Below, in pieces: positions 1 to 5,821 of a stretch of DNA of 8,412 nt; within the stretch, counting starts at the first letter, position 1; each line of letters starts with the position of its first letter. The stretch comes from Rubrivivax sp. (lineage in GTDB: Bacteria > Pseudomonadota > Gammaproteobacteria > Burkholderiales > Burkholderiaceae_C). The translations under genes and the position numbers were made by a program. The stretch spans positions 1 to 8,412 of the forward strand of contig JAUYAJ010000114.1 of the NCBI GenBank assembly GCA_030693565.1, read 5' to 3'. The notes under the pieces were generated by a model. The model made no database searches and had not been told where the DNA came from. It saw only the letters and a list, made by a program, of their open reading frames with translations.

Positions 1-29
1 TTGATCTCTTTCGGGACACCGATCTGCAT
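1..29 (-). CDS. Start of an alanine dehydrogenase / NAD(P) transhydrogenase alpha-type protein (partial)
   Basis: Reading leftward from an ATG at 29-27, the frame gives MQIGVPKEI before the window ends. This matches the first beta strand (IGVPKE) at the extreme N-terminus of the AlaDh/PNT family, shared by L-alanine dehydrogenase and transhydrogenase subunit alpha PntA. A good Shine-Dalgarno (AAGGA on the minus strand, plus positions 35-39) sits 5 nt before the ATG, and the ATG lies 12 nt after the stop of the HD-domain gene, so it looks like the next gene of the same operon. If it is alanine dehydrogenase, it would recycle the alanine made when AEP is transaminated onto pyruvate, giving pyruvate plus ammonium. 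Nine codons cannot separate Ald from PntA, so the function is inference. Confidence 0.55.
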
Positions 30-34
30 GGCGG

Positions 35-39
35 TCCTT
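35..39 (-). promoter_or_regulatory. Shine-Dalgarno for the truncated AlaDh/PNT-family gene
   Basis: The minus strand reads AAGGA followed by five bases and ATG. It is one of the clearest ribosome binding sites in the leftward operon, where the other junctions rely on coupling. It supports the partial gene at the left edge being real. Confidence 0.6.
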
Positions 40-41
40 GG

Positions 42-587
42 TCAGCGGCGCGGGCAGCGCGCCGCGCGTTGCAGGAAGTGCGACAGCGGCGGCGTCGGCC
101 GGTCCGCCGTCTTGGCCTGGTCGTCCCACAGGCGCAGCCGCACGGCCTCGTCGGCGCCGGGCCGGGCGATGAAAGCGGCGGCTTGCTCGGCGTCGAAAAC
201 ACCGCCTTGCAGCGCCAGGCTGCGCACCGAGTCGGCCGACAAGGCCTGAAGATAGTCTGCCCGCGTGGCACACAACCAGCGTTTGGCATCCACGTGCAGA
301 CCGATCGCCCCCAGCACACGCGGCCCGAACAAGCGGCGCAGCAGCGGCAGCGCGGTGTACTGGTGGACGTCGTCGATGCCGTTCAGCGTGGGCGTGGCGC
401 CCAGGTCGTGCACCAGGTGGCCCAGGTCGTGCAGCAGCGCGGCCGTCACCAGTTCGTCGTCGGCGCCTTCGGCTTCGGCCAGTGCCGCGGTCTGCAGCGC
501 GTGTTCGAGCTGCGTCACCGGCTCACCGCTGTACATCTCGCCGCCGCGGCGCCGGAACAAACCTTCGATGTCGATAAGACTGAGCAT
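42..587 (-). CDS. Phosphonate-associated HD-domain protein, PhnZ/TmpB-like diiron oxygenase
   Basis: A 181-residue HD-superfamily protein of the phosphonate degradation-associated HDIG family. PhnZ uses a mixed-valence diiron centre and O2 to cleave (R)-2-amino-1-hydroxyethylphosphonate to glycine and phosphate; TmpB acts on the trimethylated analogue. Visible residues match that plan: Tyr19 and Glu22 in YSGEPVTQLEH, His29, the His53-Asp54 pair and His57 in LLHDLGH, His75, His98 with Lys102, and Asp155 in LWDD. These correspond in order and spacing to the iron ligands and substrate contacts of PhnZ as I recall them. It starts 4 nt after the YjbB-like gene with no strong Shine-Dalgarno, so it is probably translated by coupling. 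The dioxygenase (PhnY*/TmpA) that normally supplies the hydroxylated substrate is absent from the window, so the true substrate is open. Membership of the family is secure; exact activity is inferred. Confidence 0.88.
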   Translation of the reverse strand: MLSLIDIEGLFRRRGGEMYSGEPVTQLEHALQTAALAEAEGADDELVTAALLHDLGHLVHDLGATPTLNGIDDVHQYTALPLLRRLFGPRVLGAIGLHVDAKRWLCATRADYLQALSADSVRSLALQGGVFDAEQAAAFIARPGADEAVRLRLWDDQAKTADRPTPPLSHFLQRAARCPRR

Positions 588-591
588 GGTG

Positions 592-2262
592 TCAGCGCCG
601 CGCTTCGTCCAGGCCGGCGAGTTGCGAGTGGCGCAGCCGCGTTGCGCTCAAGGCCCCGGCCTGTTCGAGGATCGGGTAGGCGATCGAACAGATGTGCGAG
701 TTGATGCGCTTCAACTCGCTGAGCAGGTCCAGGTGCAACGAGCTGGTCTCTATGCTTTGTGCGGTGTTGTTCTGCAGCCGCGCGATGTGGTTGGCGGCGT
801 ACTCGTGCTCGAGCTCGCGAAAGCGCATCTTCTCTTCGTGCAGCTTCTGCGCGTCGCGCACATGGCCGTCCAGGAACACCCCCATGCCGAGCCGCAGGTT
901 GGACAGCAGGCGCTCGTGCAGGTGGCAGATCTCGGCCATGCCGGCGTCGGAGAAACGCAGCGACTTGCGTATCTTCTTGTCCTCGATGTCCTGGATGATG
1001 CGTTCGACGATGTCGCCGATCTGCTCCATGTTGATGGCGAAGGAGACGATGTCGGTCCAGCGCCGGCCTTCGCGCTCGGACAGCGCGGCGTGCGAGATCT
1101 GCGTCAGGTAGAACTTGATCGCCGAATAGAGTTCGTCGACGGTGTCGTCCATGCGCCGCAGCCGCTCGGCCAGCGCGAGGTCGTTGTCGCGCATCACCGG
1201 CAGCACGCCGCGCAGCATGGTCTCGACGATGTCGGCCTGGTGCAGCGCCTCGCGCGCCGCGCAGCTGATCGCCAGCGAGGGCGTGGCCAGCGCCACCGGG
1301 TCGAGGTGGCGCGGCCGGTTGCCGTCCAGGCCCGGCGCCGGCTTGGGCAGCCAGCGCTCGAGCAGCTGGCCCAGCATGCCGGTGAAGGCGATGAAGCTGC
1401 AGGCCAGCAAGACGTTGAAGCCCAGATGGAACAGCACGACTTGCTGCGGCACCGGGCCGGCGTATTGCTGCAGCAGCACCAGCGCCTGCGGCAACAGCGG
1501 AATCATCAGCAGCGCACCGACCGCCTTGAAGATGAAGTTGCCCAGCGGCAGCCGGCGCGCCAGCGGCGACGAGCGCGCGGTGGCCAGCAGCGCCAGCACG
1601 CCGCTGCCGACGTTGGCGCCCAGCACCAGGCCCAGCGCGACGGTGATCGGCACCATCTCCTGCGCCGCCAGCGTGGCGGTCAGCAGCACGATGGCCAGGC
1701 TGGAATACGACAGCACGGCCAGGGCCGCGCCGACGACGATGTCGAGCATGACCTCGTTGGGCAGCGCCAGCAACAGCGCGCGCACCTCGGGCGACTGCGT
1801 CAGCGGCCGCGTGGCGCCGACGATCAACTGCAGCGCCAGCATGATCAACCCCAGGCCGATGAAGACGCGGCCGATGCGCCCGGCACTGCTGCTTTCCCAG
1901 GTGATGAACATGACGACGCCGGCGAAGATCAGCAGCGGCGACAACCATGACAAGTCGAACGACAGCACCACCGCCATCAGCGCGCTGCCGACGTCGGCGC
2001 CCAGCATCACCGCCAGCGCAGCGCCAGTGGCGACCAGCCCCTTGTCGACGAACGAGGCCACGATCAGGCAGGTGGCGGTGCTCGACTGCACCAGGCCGGT
2101 GACACCCAGACCGGCCAGCGCGGCCTTGAAGCGGTTGCCGAAACTTTCGGCCAGGACGCGGCGCAGGTTCTCGCCAAACACCTTGAGCATGCCGGTGCGC
2201 ACGATGTGGGTGCCCCACACCAGCAAGGAGATGGCGGCCAGCAGGTTCAGCAGATGGATCAT
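592..2262 (-). CDS. yjbB: Na/Pi cotransporter family protein with PhoU-like C-terminal domain (YjbB type)
   Basis: A 556-residue inner-membrane protein. Residues 1-300 hold two inverted halves of hydrophobic segments, each with the PNaS-family signature: LVQSSTAT (about 58-64) followed by GADVGSA (88-94), and SYSSLAI (185-191) followed by GANVGSG (215-221). A short linker leads to a helical, charged PhoU-like domain at about 335-545. The sequence strongly resembles E. coli YjbB from start to end, for example LLVWGTHIVRTG near the N-terminus and QSIETSSLHL near the C-terminus. Overproduced YjbB was reported to lower polyphosphate and suggested to export phosphate. Placed 7 nt after phnY and 4 nt before the HD protein, it may vent phosphate released from phosphonates. 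Direction of transport here is inference; a phosphate importer is the alternative. Confidence 0.9.
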   Translation of the reverse strand: MIHLLNLLAAISLLVWGTHIVRTGMLKVFGENLRRVLAESFGNRFKAALAGLGVTGLVQSSTATCLIVASFVDKGLVATGAALAVMLGADVGSALMAVVLSFDLSWLSPLLIFAGVVMFITWESSSAGRIGRVFIGLGLIMLALQLIVGATRPLTQSPEVRALLLALPNEVMLDIVVGAALAVLSYSSLAIVLLTATLAAQEMVPITVALGLVLGANVGSGVLALLATARSSPLARRLPLGNFIFKAVGALLMIPLLPQALVLLQQYAGPVPQQVVLFHLGFNVLLACSFIAFTGMLGQLLERWLPKPAPGLDGNRPRHLDPVALATPSLAISCAAREALHQADIVETMLRGVLPVMRDNDLALAERLRRMDDTVDELYSAIKFYLTQISHAALSEREGRRWTDIVSFAINMEQIGDIVERIIQDIEDKKIRKSLRFSDAGMAEICHLHERLLSNLRLGMGVFLDGHVRDAQKLHEEKMRFRELEHEYAANHIARLQNNTAQSIETSSLHLDLLSELKRINSHICSIAYPILEQAGALSATRLRHSQLAGLDEARR

Positions 2263-2269
2263 TCGCGGA

Positions 2270-3703
2270 TCAGGTCCAGGGCAAGGAGTAGGTTTTCAGG
2301 TTGGTGAAGCTCTTGATGGCTTCCTGCACGCCCTCCTTGTACCCCAGCCCGGAATCCTTGATGCCGCCAAAAGGCGTCAGTTCCAGGCGGTATCCCGGGA
2401 CCTCGCGCACGTTCACGGTGCCAACCTGCAACTCGGCAACAAAGCGCGCGATGTCGTCCAGGCGGTTGGTGCAGACCGCCGACGACAAGCCGTAGGCGGT
2501 GCCGTTGCTGATCGCGATCGCCTCGTCGATGCTGGAGAAACGGATGATCGGCGACACCGGGCCGAAGGTTTCTTCGCGCACCACCGTCATCTCCGGGCGC
2601 ACCTGGTCGATCACGGTGGGCGCGTACAGCGCACCCTCGCGCCGGTGGCCGGCGAGCAGCCGCGCGCCCTGCGCCAGCGCTTCACCCACGCGGGCCTCGA
2701 ACAGACGCGCCGCGGCTTCGTCGATCACCGTGCCCATCTGCACCGCGGGGTCGCTGGGGTCGCCAAAAGACCAGGCCCGGGTCTTGTCGACCACCAGGTC
2801 GGTGAAGCGCTGCGCCACCGCCTCGTGCACCAGCAGCCGCTTGACCGCCGTGCAGCGCTGGCCCGAATTCTTGTAAGAGCCTTGCACCGCCAGCGTCGAG
2901 GCTTCGTCGAGGTCGGCGTCGTCCATCACGATCAGCGGGTCGTTGCCACCGAGTTCGAGCACCAGCCGGCGGTAGCCGGCGCGCGCCGCGATGTGCTTGC
3001 CGATACCCACCCCGCCGGTGAAGCTGACGAGGTCGACCGCCGGGTGGGTGATCAGCTCGTCGGCAATCTCGGCCGGGTCGCCGGTGATCACGCTCAGCAT
3101 CGCCGGCGGCAGCCCGGCTTCGTAGAGCAGGTCGGCGAACAGCAGCGCCGACAGCGGCACCTTCTCCGACGGTTTGAGCACCATGCGGTTGTTCGTCGCC
3201 ACCGACGGCACGACTTTGTGCGCGACCTGGTTCATCGGGTGGTTGAACGGCGTGATCGCGCTGTTGACGCCGAGCAGCGGATCGCGCCGCGTGTGCACGC
3301 GGCGCTGCCGGCCCTGCGGCGTGATGTCGCAGGCGAATGTCTGCGCGTCGTCGATCAGGCAGGCGTTGGCGCCGAACATCAGCACGTCGGCGACGCGGCC
3401 GGTCTCGTAGCGGCTGTCCTGCAGGCTCAGGCCGCTCTCGGCGGTGATCAGCGCGGCAATGGTCTGACTGCGTTCGCGCACCAGCGCCGCGCAGCGGTTC
3501 AGGATCTGGCTGCGCTCGAAGCGCGACAGCGCGGGCTTGTAGTGCAGCGCACTGTCGAAGGCGCGCCGCACTTCGGCCAGCGTGGCCTTGGGCACGGTGC
3601 CGACGAGCGCGCCGGTGTAGGGGTTGCGGACCTCGATGCAGCGCTCGCCGCCGCGGTCGGCGCCGACCTTCTCGCCGGCCAGGCGCAGCGCTTCATTGCG
3701 CAT
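2270..3703 (-). CDS. phnY: Phosphonoacetaldehyde dehydrogenase (PhnY)
   Basis: A 477-residue NAD(P)-dependent aldehyde dehydrogenase, the usual family length. It oxidises phosphonoacetaldehyde to phosphonoacetate in the cytoplasm, the substrate of the adjacent hydrolase. Landmarks: TPFNHPMN with the oxyanion Asn154, LKPSE with the cofactor-contacting Lys177, FTGGVGIGK (about 228-236), general base Glu250 in LELGGNDP, and catalytic Cys284 in NSGQRCTAVKR. Arg283 directly before the cysteine and Arg103 in TGRVADV fit the phosphonate-binding arginines described for Sinorhizobium PhnY, although that alignment is from memory. The start ATG lies inside the end of phnA (11-nt overlap) with no clear Shine-Dalgarno, indicating translational coupling. 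The family alone could also suggest a succinate-semialdehyde or glyceraldehyde-3-phosphate dehydrogenase, but context makes PhnY by far the best call. Confidence 0.92.
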   Translation of the reverse strand: MRNEALRLAGEKVGADRGGERCIEVRNPYTGALVGTVPKATLAEVRRAFDSALHYKPALSRFERSQILNRCAALVRERSQTIAALITAESGLSLQDSRYETGRVADVLMFGANACLIDDAQTFACDITPQGRQRRVHTRRDPLLGVNSAITPFNHPMNQVAHKVVPSVATNNRMVLKPSEKVPLSALLFADLLYEAGLPPAMLSVITGDPAEIADELITHPAVDLVSFTGGVGIGKHIAARAGYRRLVLELGGNDPLIVMDDADLDEASTLAVQGSYKNSGQRCTAVKRLLVHEAVAQRFTDLVVDKTRAWSFGDPSDPAVQMGTVIDEAAARLFEARVGEALAQGARLLAGHRREGALYAPTVIDQVRPEMTVVREETFGPVSPIIRFSSIDEAIAISNGTAYGLSSAVCTNRLDDIARFVAELQVGTVNVREVPGYRLELTPFGGIKDSGLGYKEGVQEAIKSFTNLKTYSLPWT

Positions 3704-4907
3704 GGTTGAGCGCCAGGTCGAAGGCGTCGAAGTTGCGCCAGCGGCGCTGCGGGTCCAGGCCGGCTATGCGCCGGTTCAGGATCAGCGGTACACGCTGCTC
3801 GGAGGCGCCGCCGTGCGAGCGCAGCGGCACTTCGAGCGCGCTGAGGTCGTGGCGTGATGCCGCCGTGCCCAGCACCACCGAGCGTTCGGACACCACGACC
3901 AGGTCGCCGATGCGGTCGGCCGGCAATTCGAAGTGGGCGGCGGCGGCCTCGCGCACATGCACCGATTCGATGCCGCGCAGCGCGGCGAGCTGCAGCGCCA
4001 GCGCGCCGGCGTCGGCAGACGCTGGCAGGTAGACGGTGGCAAAGGAGCCGAGCGCGCCGTGGTGGACGACGTAAGGGTCGGTGATCGGCAGGATGACACG
4101 CGCCGCGCCGGCGCCCAGCCAGCCGTCGAGCAGGTCCTGCAGGTAGATCACGTCGGGCGTGGCGTCAAACTTCACCTTGGCGTTCATGCCATGGTCGGCG
4201 GTGAGCGCGATCACGCAGCCCATGGCGTCGAGCTGGCCGCAATAGCCGTCCATCATGGCGAAGAAGTCGTTCGCGCCTTCGGTGCCGGGCGCGTGTTTGT
4301 GCTGCACGTAGTCGGTGGTGCTGAGGTACATCACATCGGGCCGGCGGCCGGCCATCAGCTTGACGCCGGCGGCGAAGACGAACTCCGACAGCGCAGCGCT
4401 GTAGACATCCGGCAGCGGCAATCCCACCAGATCCAGCACGCCGTCGATGCCGTTGTCGGCCAGCGTCGCCTGGTCGGCTTTCTCCGACGAAAAGCAGATG
4501 CCGCTCATGCCATGGCCGAGCAGCCGGCGCAGCTTGTCTTTGGCGGTGATGACGGCGCACGACATGCCGGCACCGGCCAGCGCGGCCAGCAGGGTGGGCG
4601 CGCGCAGCCACTGGGGGTCGTTCATCATCACCTCGGTGCCCGAGGCGGTGTCGTAGAAGTAGTTGCCGCAGATGCCGTGCACGCTGGGCGGCGCGCCGGT
4701 GACGATCGACAAGTTGTTCGGGTTGGTGAAACTGGGCACCACGCAGTCGGCCACCAGCGCCGTGCCTTGCGCCAGCGTGCGCTGCAGCCAGGGCATGCGC
4801 CCGGCGAAGACGGCTTGCGCCAGGTAGTCGGGCTCGCAGCCGTCGACGCAGACGACGACGGTGGGGGCCTGCGGCAGGTGGTAGCTGCGATCGTTGACGG
4901 CCAGCAT
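3693..4907 (-). CDS. phnA: Phosphonoacetate hydrolase (PhnA)
   Basis: A 404-residue alkaline phosphatase-superfamily enzyme that hydrolyses phosphonoacetate to acetate and phosphate using two zinc ions. The metal and nucleophile set is complete: Asp22 (VDGCEPDY), nucleophile Thr61 (SFTNPNN), Asp199 and His203 (TTDYVQHKHAP), Asp238-His239 (TADHGMN) and His365 (RSHGG). The spacing matches Pseudomonas fluorescens PhnA with a constant shift of three residues, as I recall that numbering. The frame stays open upstream to an ATG at 5030, but residues gained that way overlap the regulator gene and are low-complexity. The chosen ATG (4907-4905) is preceded by GAGGA with an 8-nt spacer and lies 1 nt after the regulator's TGA. 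An ATG at 4916 is the second choice. The 3' end overlaps phnY. Confidence 0.94.
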   Translation of the reverse strand: MLAVNDRSYHLPQAPTVVVCVDGCEPDYLAQAVFAGRMPWLQRTLAQGTALVADCVVPSFTNPNNLSIVTGAPPSVHGICGNYFYDTASGTEVMMNDPQWLRAPTLLAALAGAGMSCAVITAKDKLRRLLGHGMSGICFSSEKADQATLADNGIDGVLDLVGLPLPDVYSAALSEFVFAAGVKLMAGRRPDVMYLSTTDYVQHKHAPGTEGANDFFAMMDGYCGQLDAMGCVIALTADHGMNAKVKFDATPDVIYLQDLLDGWLGAGAARVILPITDPYVVHHGALGSFATVYLPASADAGALALQLAALRGIESVHVREAAAAHFELPADRIGDLVVVSERSVVLGTAASRHDLSALEVPLRSHGGASEQRVPLILNRRIAGLDPQRRWRNFDAFDLALNHAQ

Positions 4908-4908
4908 C

Positions 4909-5631
4909 TCAAACATCCTCGGGTTTCGGGCCGGCAGGCCGGCGTAGCTGGCGGGCCAGCGTGCGTTCCTTGCTGGCGTTGACATGGTCGGCCATCGCCT
5001 GCCCGGCGGCGCCGGCGTCGCCTGCGGCAATGGCCTTGACGATGGCGCGGTGCTCGCCGGCCGACGCCGCCAGCAACTCGCCGTCAGCCAGGTTGAGGCG
5101 GCGGAACAGGCTCAGTTCCTTGATCAGCTTGCGGTAGACGGCGCACAGCTTGCGGTTGCCCGTCATCTCGACCAGGCGGTCGTGGAACAGCAGATTGAGC
5201 CGGTGGTAGCCGGCGCGGTCGTCGGCCTTGGCGACGCGCTCGAGCGCGTCGACGCCGGCGCGCAACTCCTTGAGCTGCGCCGGCGTGATGCGCCGCGCCA
5301 GCTGGCGGCCGACCCATTCGTCCATCGCCGCGCGCAGCTCGAAGATCTCGGCCGCTTCGTCGACCGGCAGGTCGCGCACGAAGACGCCGCGGTTCTTCTC
5401 GGTGCGCACCAGGCCGGCTTCGTCGAGCATGCGAAAGGCCTCGCGCAGCGGGCCGCGCGAGACCCCGAGCCGCGCCGCCAGCGCCGCTTCGGTGAGCTTG
5501 GCGCCGGGCGCCAGTTCGCCGCTCAGGATCAGGCGCTCGAGCTCGCTTTGCACCGCGCCCGACAGCGAACTGCTCTGCAGCAGCGCAATCGTCGGCTGCG
5601 GCGCCAGCGCGGCAGCGACCAGGGTTTTCAT
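4909..5631 (-). CDS. GntR-family (FCD/FadR subfamily) phosphonate-utilization regulator
   Basis: A 240-residue regulator. Residues 26-87 form the GntR winged helix-turn-helix, with LAARLGVSRGPLREAFRML as the recognition region and NRGVFV as the wing. Residues 92-220 form an FCD ligand-binding domain with the usual metal-site residues: Asn146/His150 in LNLLFH, His194 in EHRAI and His216 in ADHVNAS. It matches the phosphonate utilization-associated GntR family known from Burkholderia and probably senses AEP or a pathway intermediate. The ATG at 5631 is chosen because the frame upstream (open to 5709) runs through the palindromic operator and codes for no recognisable domain. No Shine-Dalgarno precedes the ATG; a predicted promoter places the transcript start at about the ATG itself. 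It is the first gene of the leftward operon, ahead of phnA. Confidence 0.88.
   Translation of the reverse strand: MKTLVAAALAPQPTIALLQSSSLSGAVQSELERLILSGELAPGAKLTEAALAARLGVSRGPLREAFRMLDEAGLVRTEKNRGVFVRDLPVDEAAEIFELRAAMDEWVGRQLARRITPAQLKELRAGVDALERVAKADDRAGYHRLNLLFHDRLVEMTGNRKLCAVYRKLIKELSLFRRLNLADGELLAASAGEHRAIVKAIAAGDAGAAGQAMADHVNASKERTLARQLRRPAGPKPEDV
4916..4920 (-). promoter_or_regulatory. Shine-Dalgarno that decides the phnA start
   Basis: The minus strand reads GAGGA ending 8 nt before the ATG at 4907-4905. The site lies within the last codons of the GntR gene, whose TGA comes just before the start (TGA-G-ATG). The arrangement couples phnA translation to the regulator and argues against the much longer upstream reading frame. 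The ATG at 4916-4914 overlaps this site, so it would have no spacer. Confidence 0.6.
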
Positions 5632-5637
5632 GCGGGC

Positions 5638-5666
5638 ATTGGAGCGCCGGGCCGGACGATTGTCAA
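5638..5666 (-). promoter_or_regulatory. Predicted sigma-70 promoter of the leftward phn operon
   Basis: On the minus strand a perfect -35 TTGACA (5666-5661) is followed after 17 bp by TCCAAT (5643-5638), which matches four of six -10 positions. Transcription would begin about 7 nt later, at the first base of the regulator's ATG (5631). The -35 lies inside the palindromic operator. Confidence 0.45.
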
Positions 5667-5672
5667 CAATCG
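5657..5672. promoter_or_regulatory. Palindromic operator, probable GntR/FCD regulator binding site
   Basis: CGATTGTCAACAATCG is a perfect inverted repeat with 7-bp arms around a 2-bp centre. The core TTGTCaACAA has the form seen in operators of FadR/FCD-type regulators. It sits immediately upstream of the GntR gene, between the two divergent operons, and overlaps the -35 box of the predicted leftward promoter. That arrangement would give autorepression. Binding is inferred from sequence form and position. Confidence 0.65.
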
Positions 5673-5683
5673 ACCAAATACCG

Positions 5684-5712
5684 TTGACACCGTTCACGCC
5701 GCCGGGCACGAT
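5684..5712 (+). promoter_or_regulatory. Possible sigma-70 promoter of the transporter operon
   Basis: A perfect TTGACA (5684-5689) is followed after 17 bp by CACGAT (5707-5712), which matches only three of six -10 positions. If used, it leaves a leader of roughly 100 nt before the binding-protein ATG. The TTGACA is part of GTTGACA (5683-5689), which pairs as an inverted repeat with TGTCAAC (5661-5667) in the operator, 22 bp centre to centre. Confidence 0.3.
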
Positions 5713-5733
5713 GCGCCGCAGTCGGGTTCAGCG

Positions 5734-5751
5734 GCGTCATCACGCCGTCAT
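5734..5751 (+). promoter_or_regulatory. Candidate degenerate Pho box (11-bp direct repeat)
   Basis: The sequence GCGTCAT-CACG-CCGTCAT has two 7-mers with an 11-bp period, the layout of the PhoB box (CTGTCAT, four bases, CTGTCAT). Eleven of the 14 repeat positions match; the spacer is not AT-rich. A poor -10-like CATCGT follows at 5763-5768. It also forms part of a short hairpin (5732-5747), so chance is a fair alternative. Confidence 0.3.
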
Positions 5752-5809
5752 CGCCCATCAGGCATCGTCACCGGTTTGCGCCCCAGGCGCGTCACCCTGT
5801 TCCCCAACA

Positions 5810-5816
5810 AGAGGAG
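5810..5816 (+). promoter_or_regulatory. Strong ribosome binding site of the AEP-binding protein
   Basis: The run AGAGGAG lies 5 nt before the ATG at 5822. It is the best Shine-Dalgarno in the rightward unit. It fixes the start inside a longer open frame that extends back into the regulator gene. Confidence 0.75.
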
Positions 5817-5821
5817 CCGAC

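Larger units (their letters stand above)
5632..5821. other. Divergent intergenic control region
   Basis: The 190-bp gap between the regulator operon and the transporter operon is the only substantial non-coding stretch. Its left half is relatively AT-rich for this window and contains a 16-bp palindrome, a predicted leftward promoter, a TTGACA box facing right and a 7-bp inverted repeat. Its right half is the 5' leader of the binding-protein gene, with an 11-bp-period direct repeat and two short GC hairpins before the ribosome binding site. Confidence 0.8.

Noticed and set aside
1660..1710. Second half of the Na/Pi protein has SYSS where many family members have QSS
   Set aside because: E. 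coli YjbB, as I recall it, has the same ISYSSLA sequence, so it is a feature of this subfamily and not a lost residue.
515..2218. 567-codon minus-strand frame overlapping the Na/Pi gene
   Set aside because: It runs in another frame of the same strand as a gene with clear membrane segments and family motifs. Its product is low-complexity Arg/Ala/Gly sequence.
1142..3709. 855-codon open frame on the plus strand, and a similar 561-codon frame at 265-1950
   Set aside because: They lie antisense to the YjbB-like, PhnY and HD genes. Their products are rich in Arg, Gln, Ala and His with no domain, which is typical of shadow frames in GC-rich DNA.
5632..5709. N-terminal extension of the GntR regulator by 26 residues
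   Set aside because: The extension would translate the palindromic operator and the predicted promoter, and adds no part of the winged helix-turn-helix domain.
5778..5790. Small GCGCC/GGCGC hairpin in the transporter leader, considered as a terminator or riboswitch part
   Set aside because: It has a five-base-pair stem and no U-tract, and such hairpins are expected by chance at this GC content.
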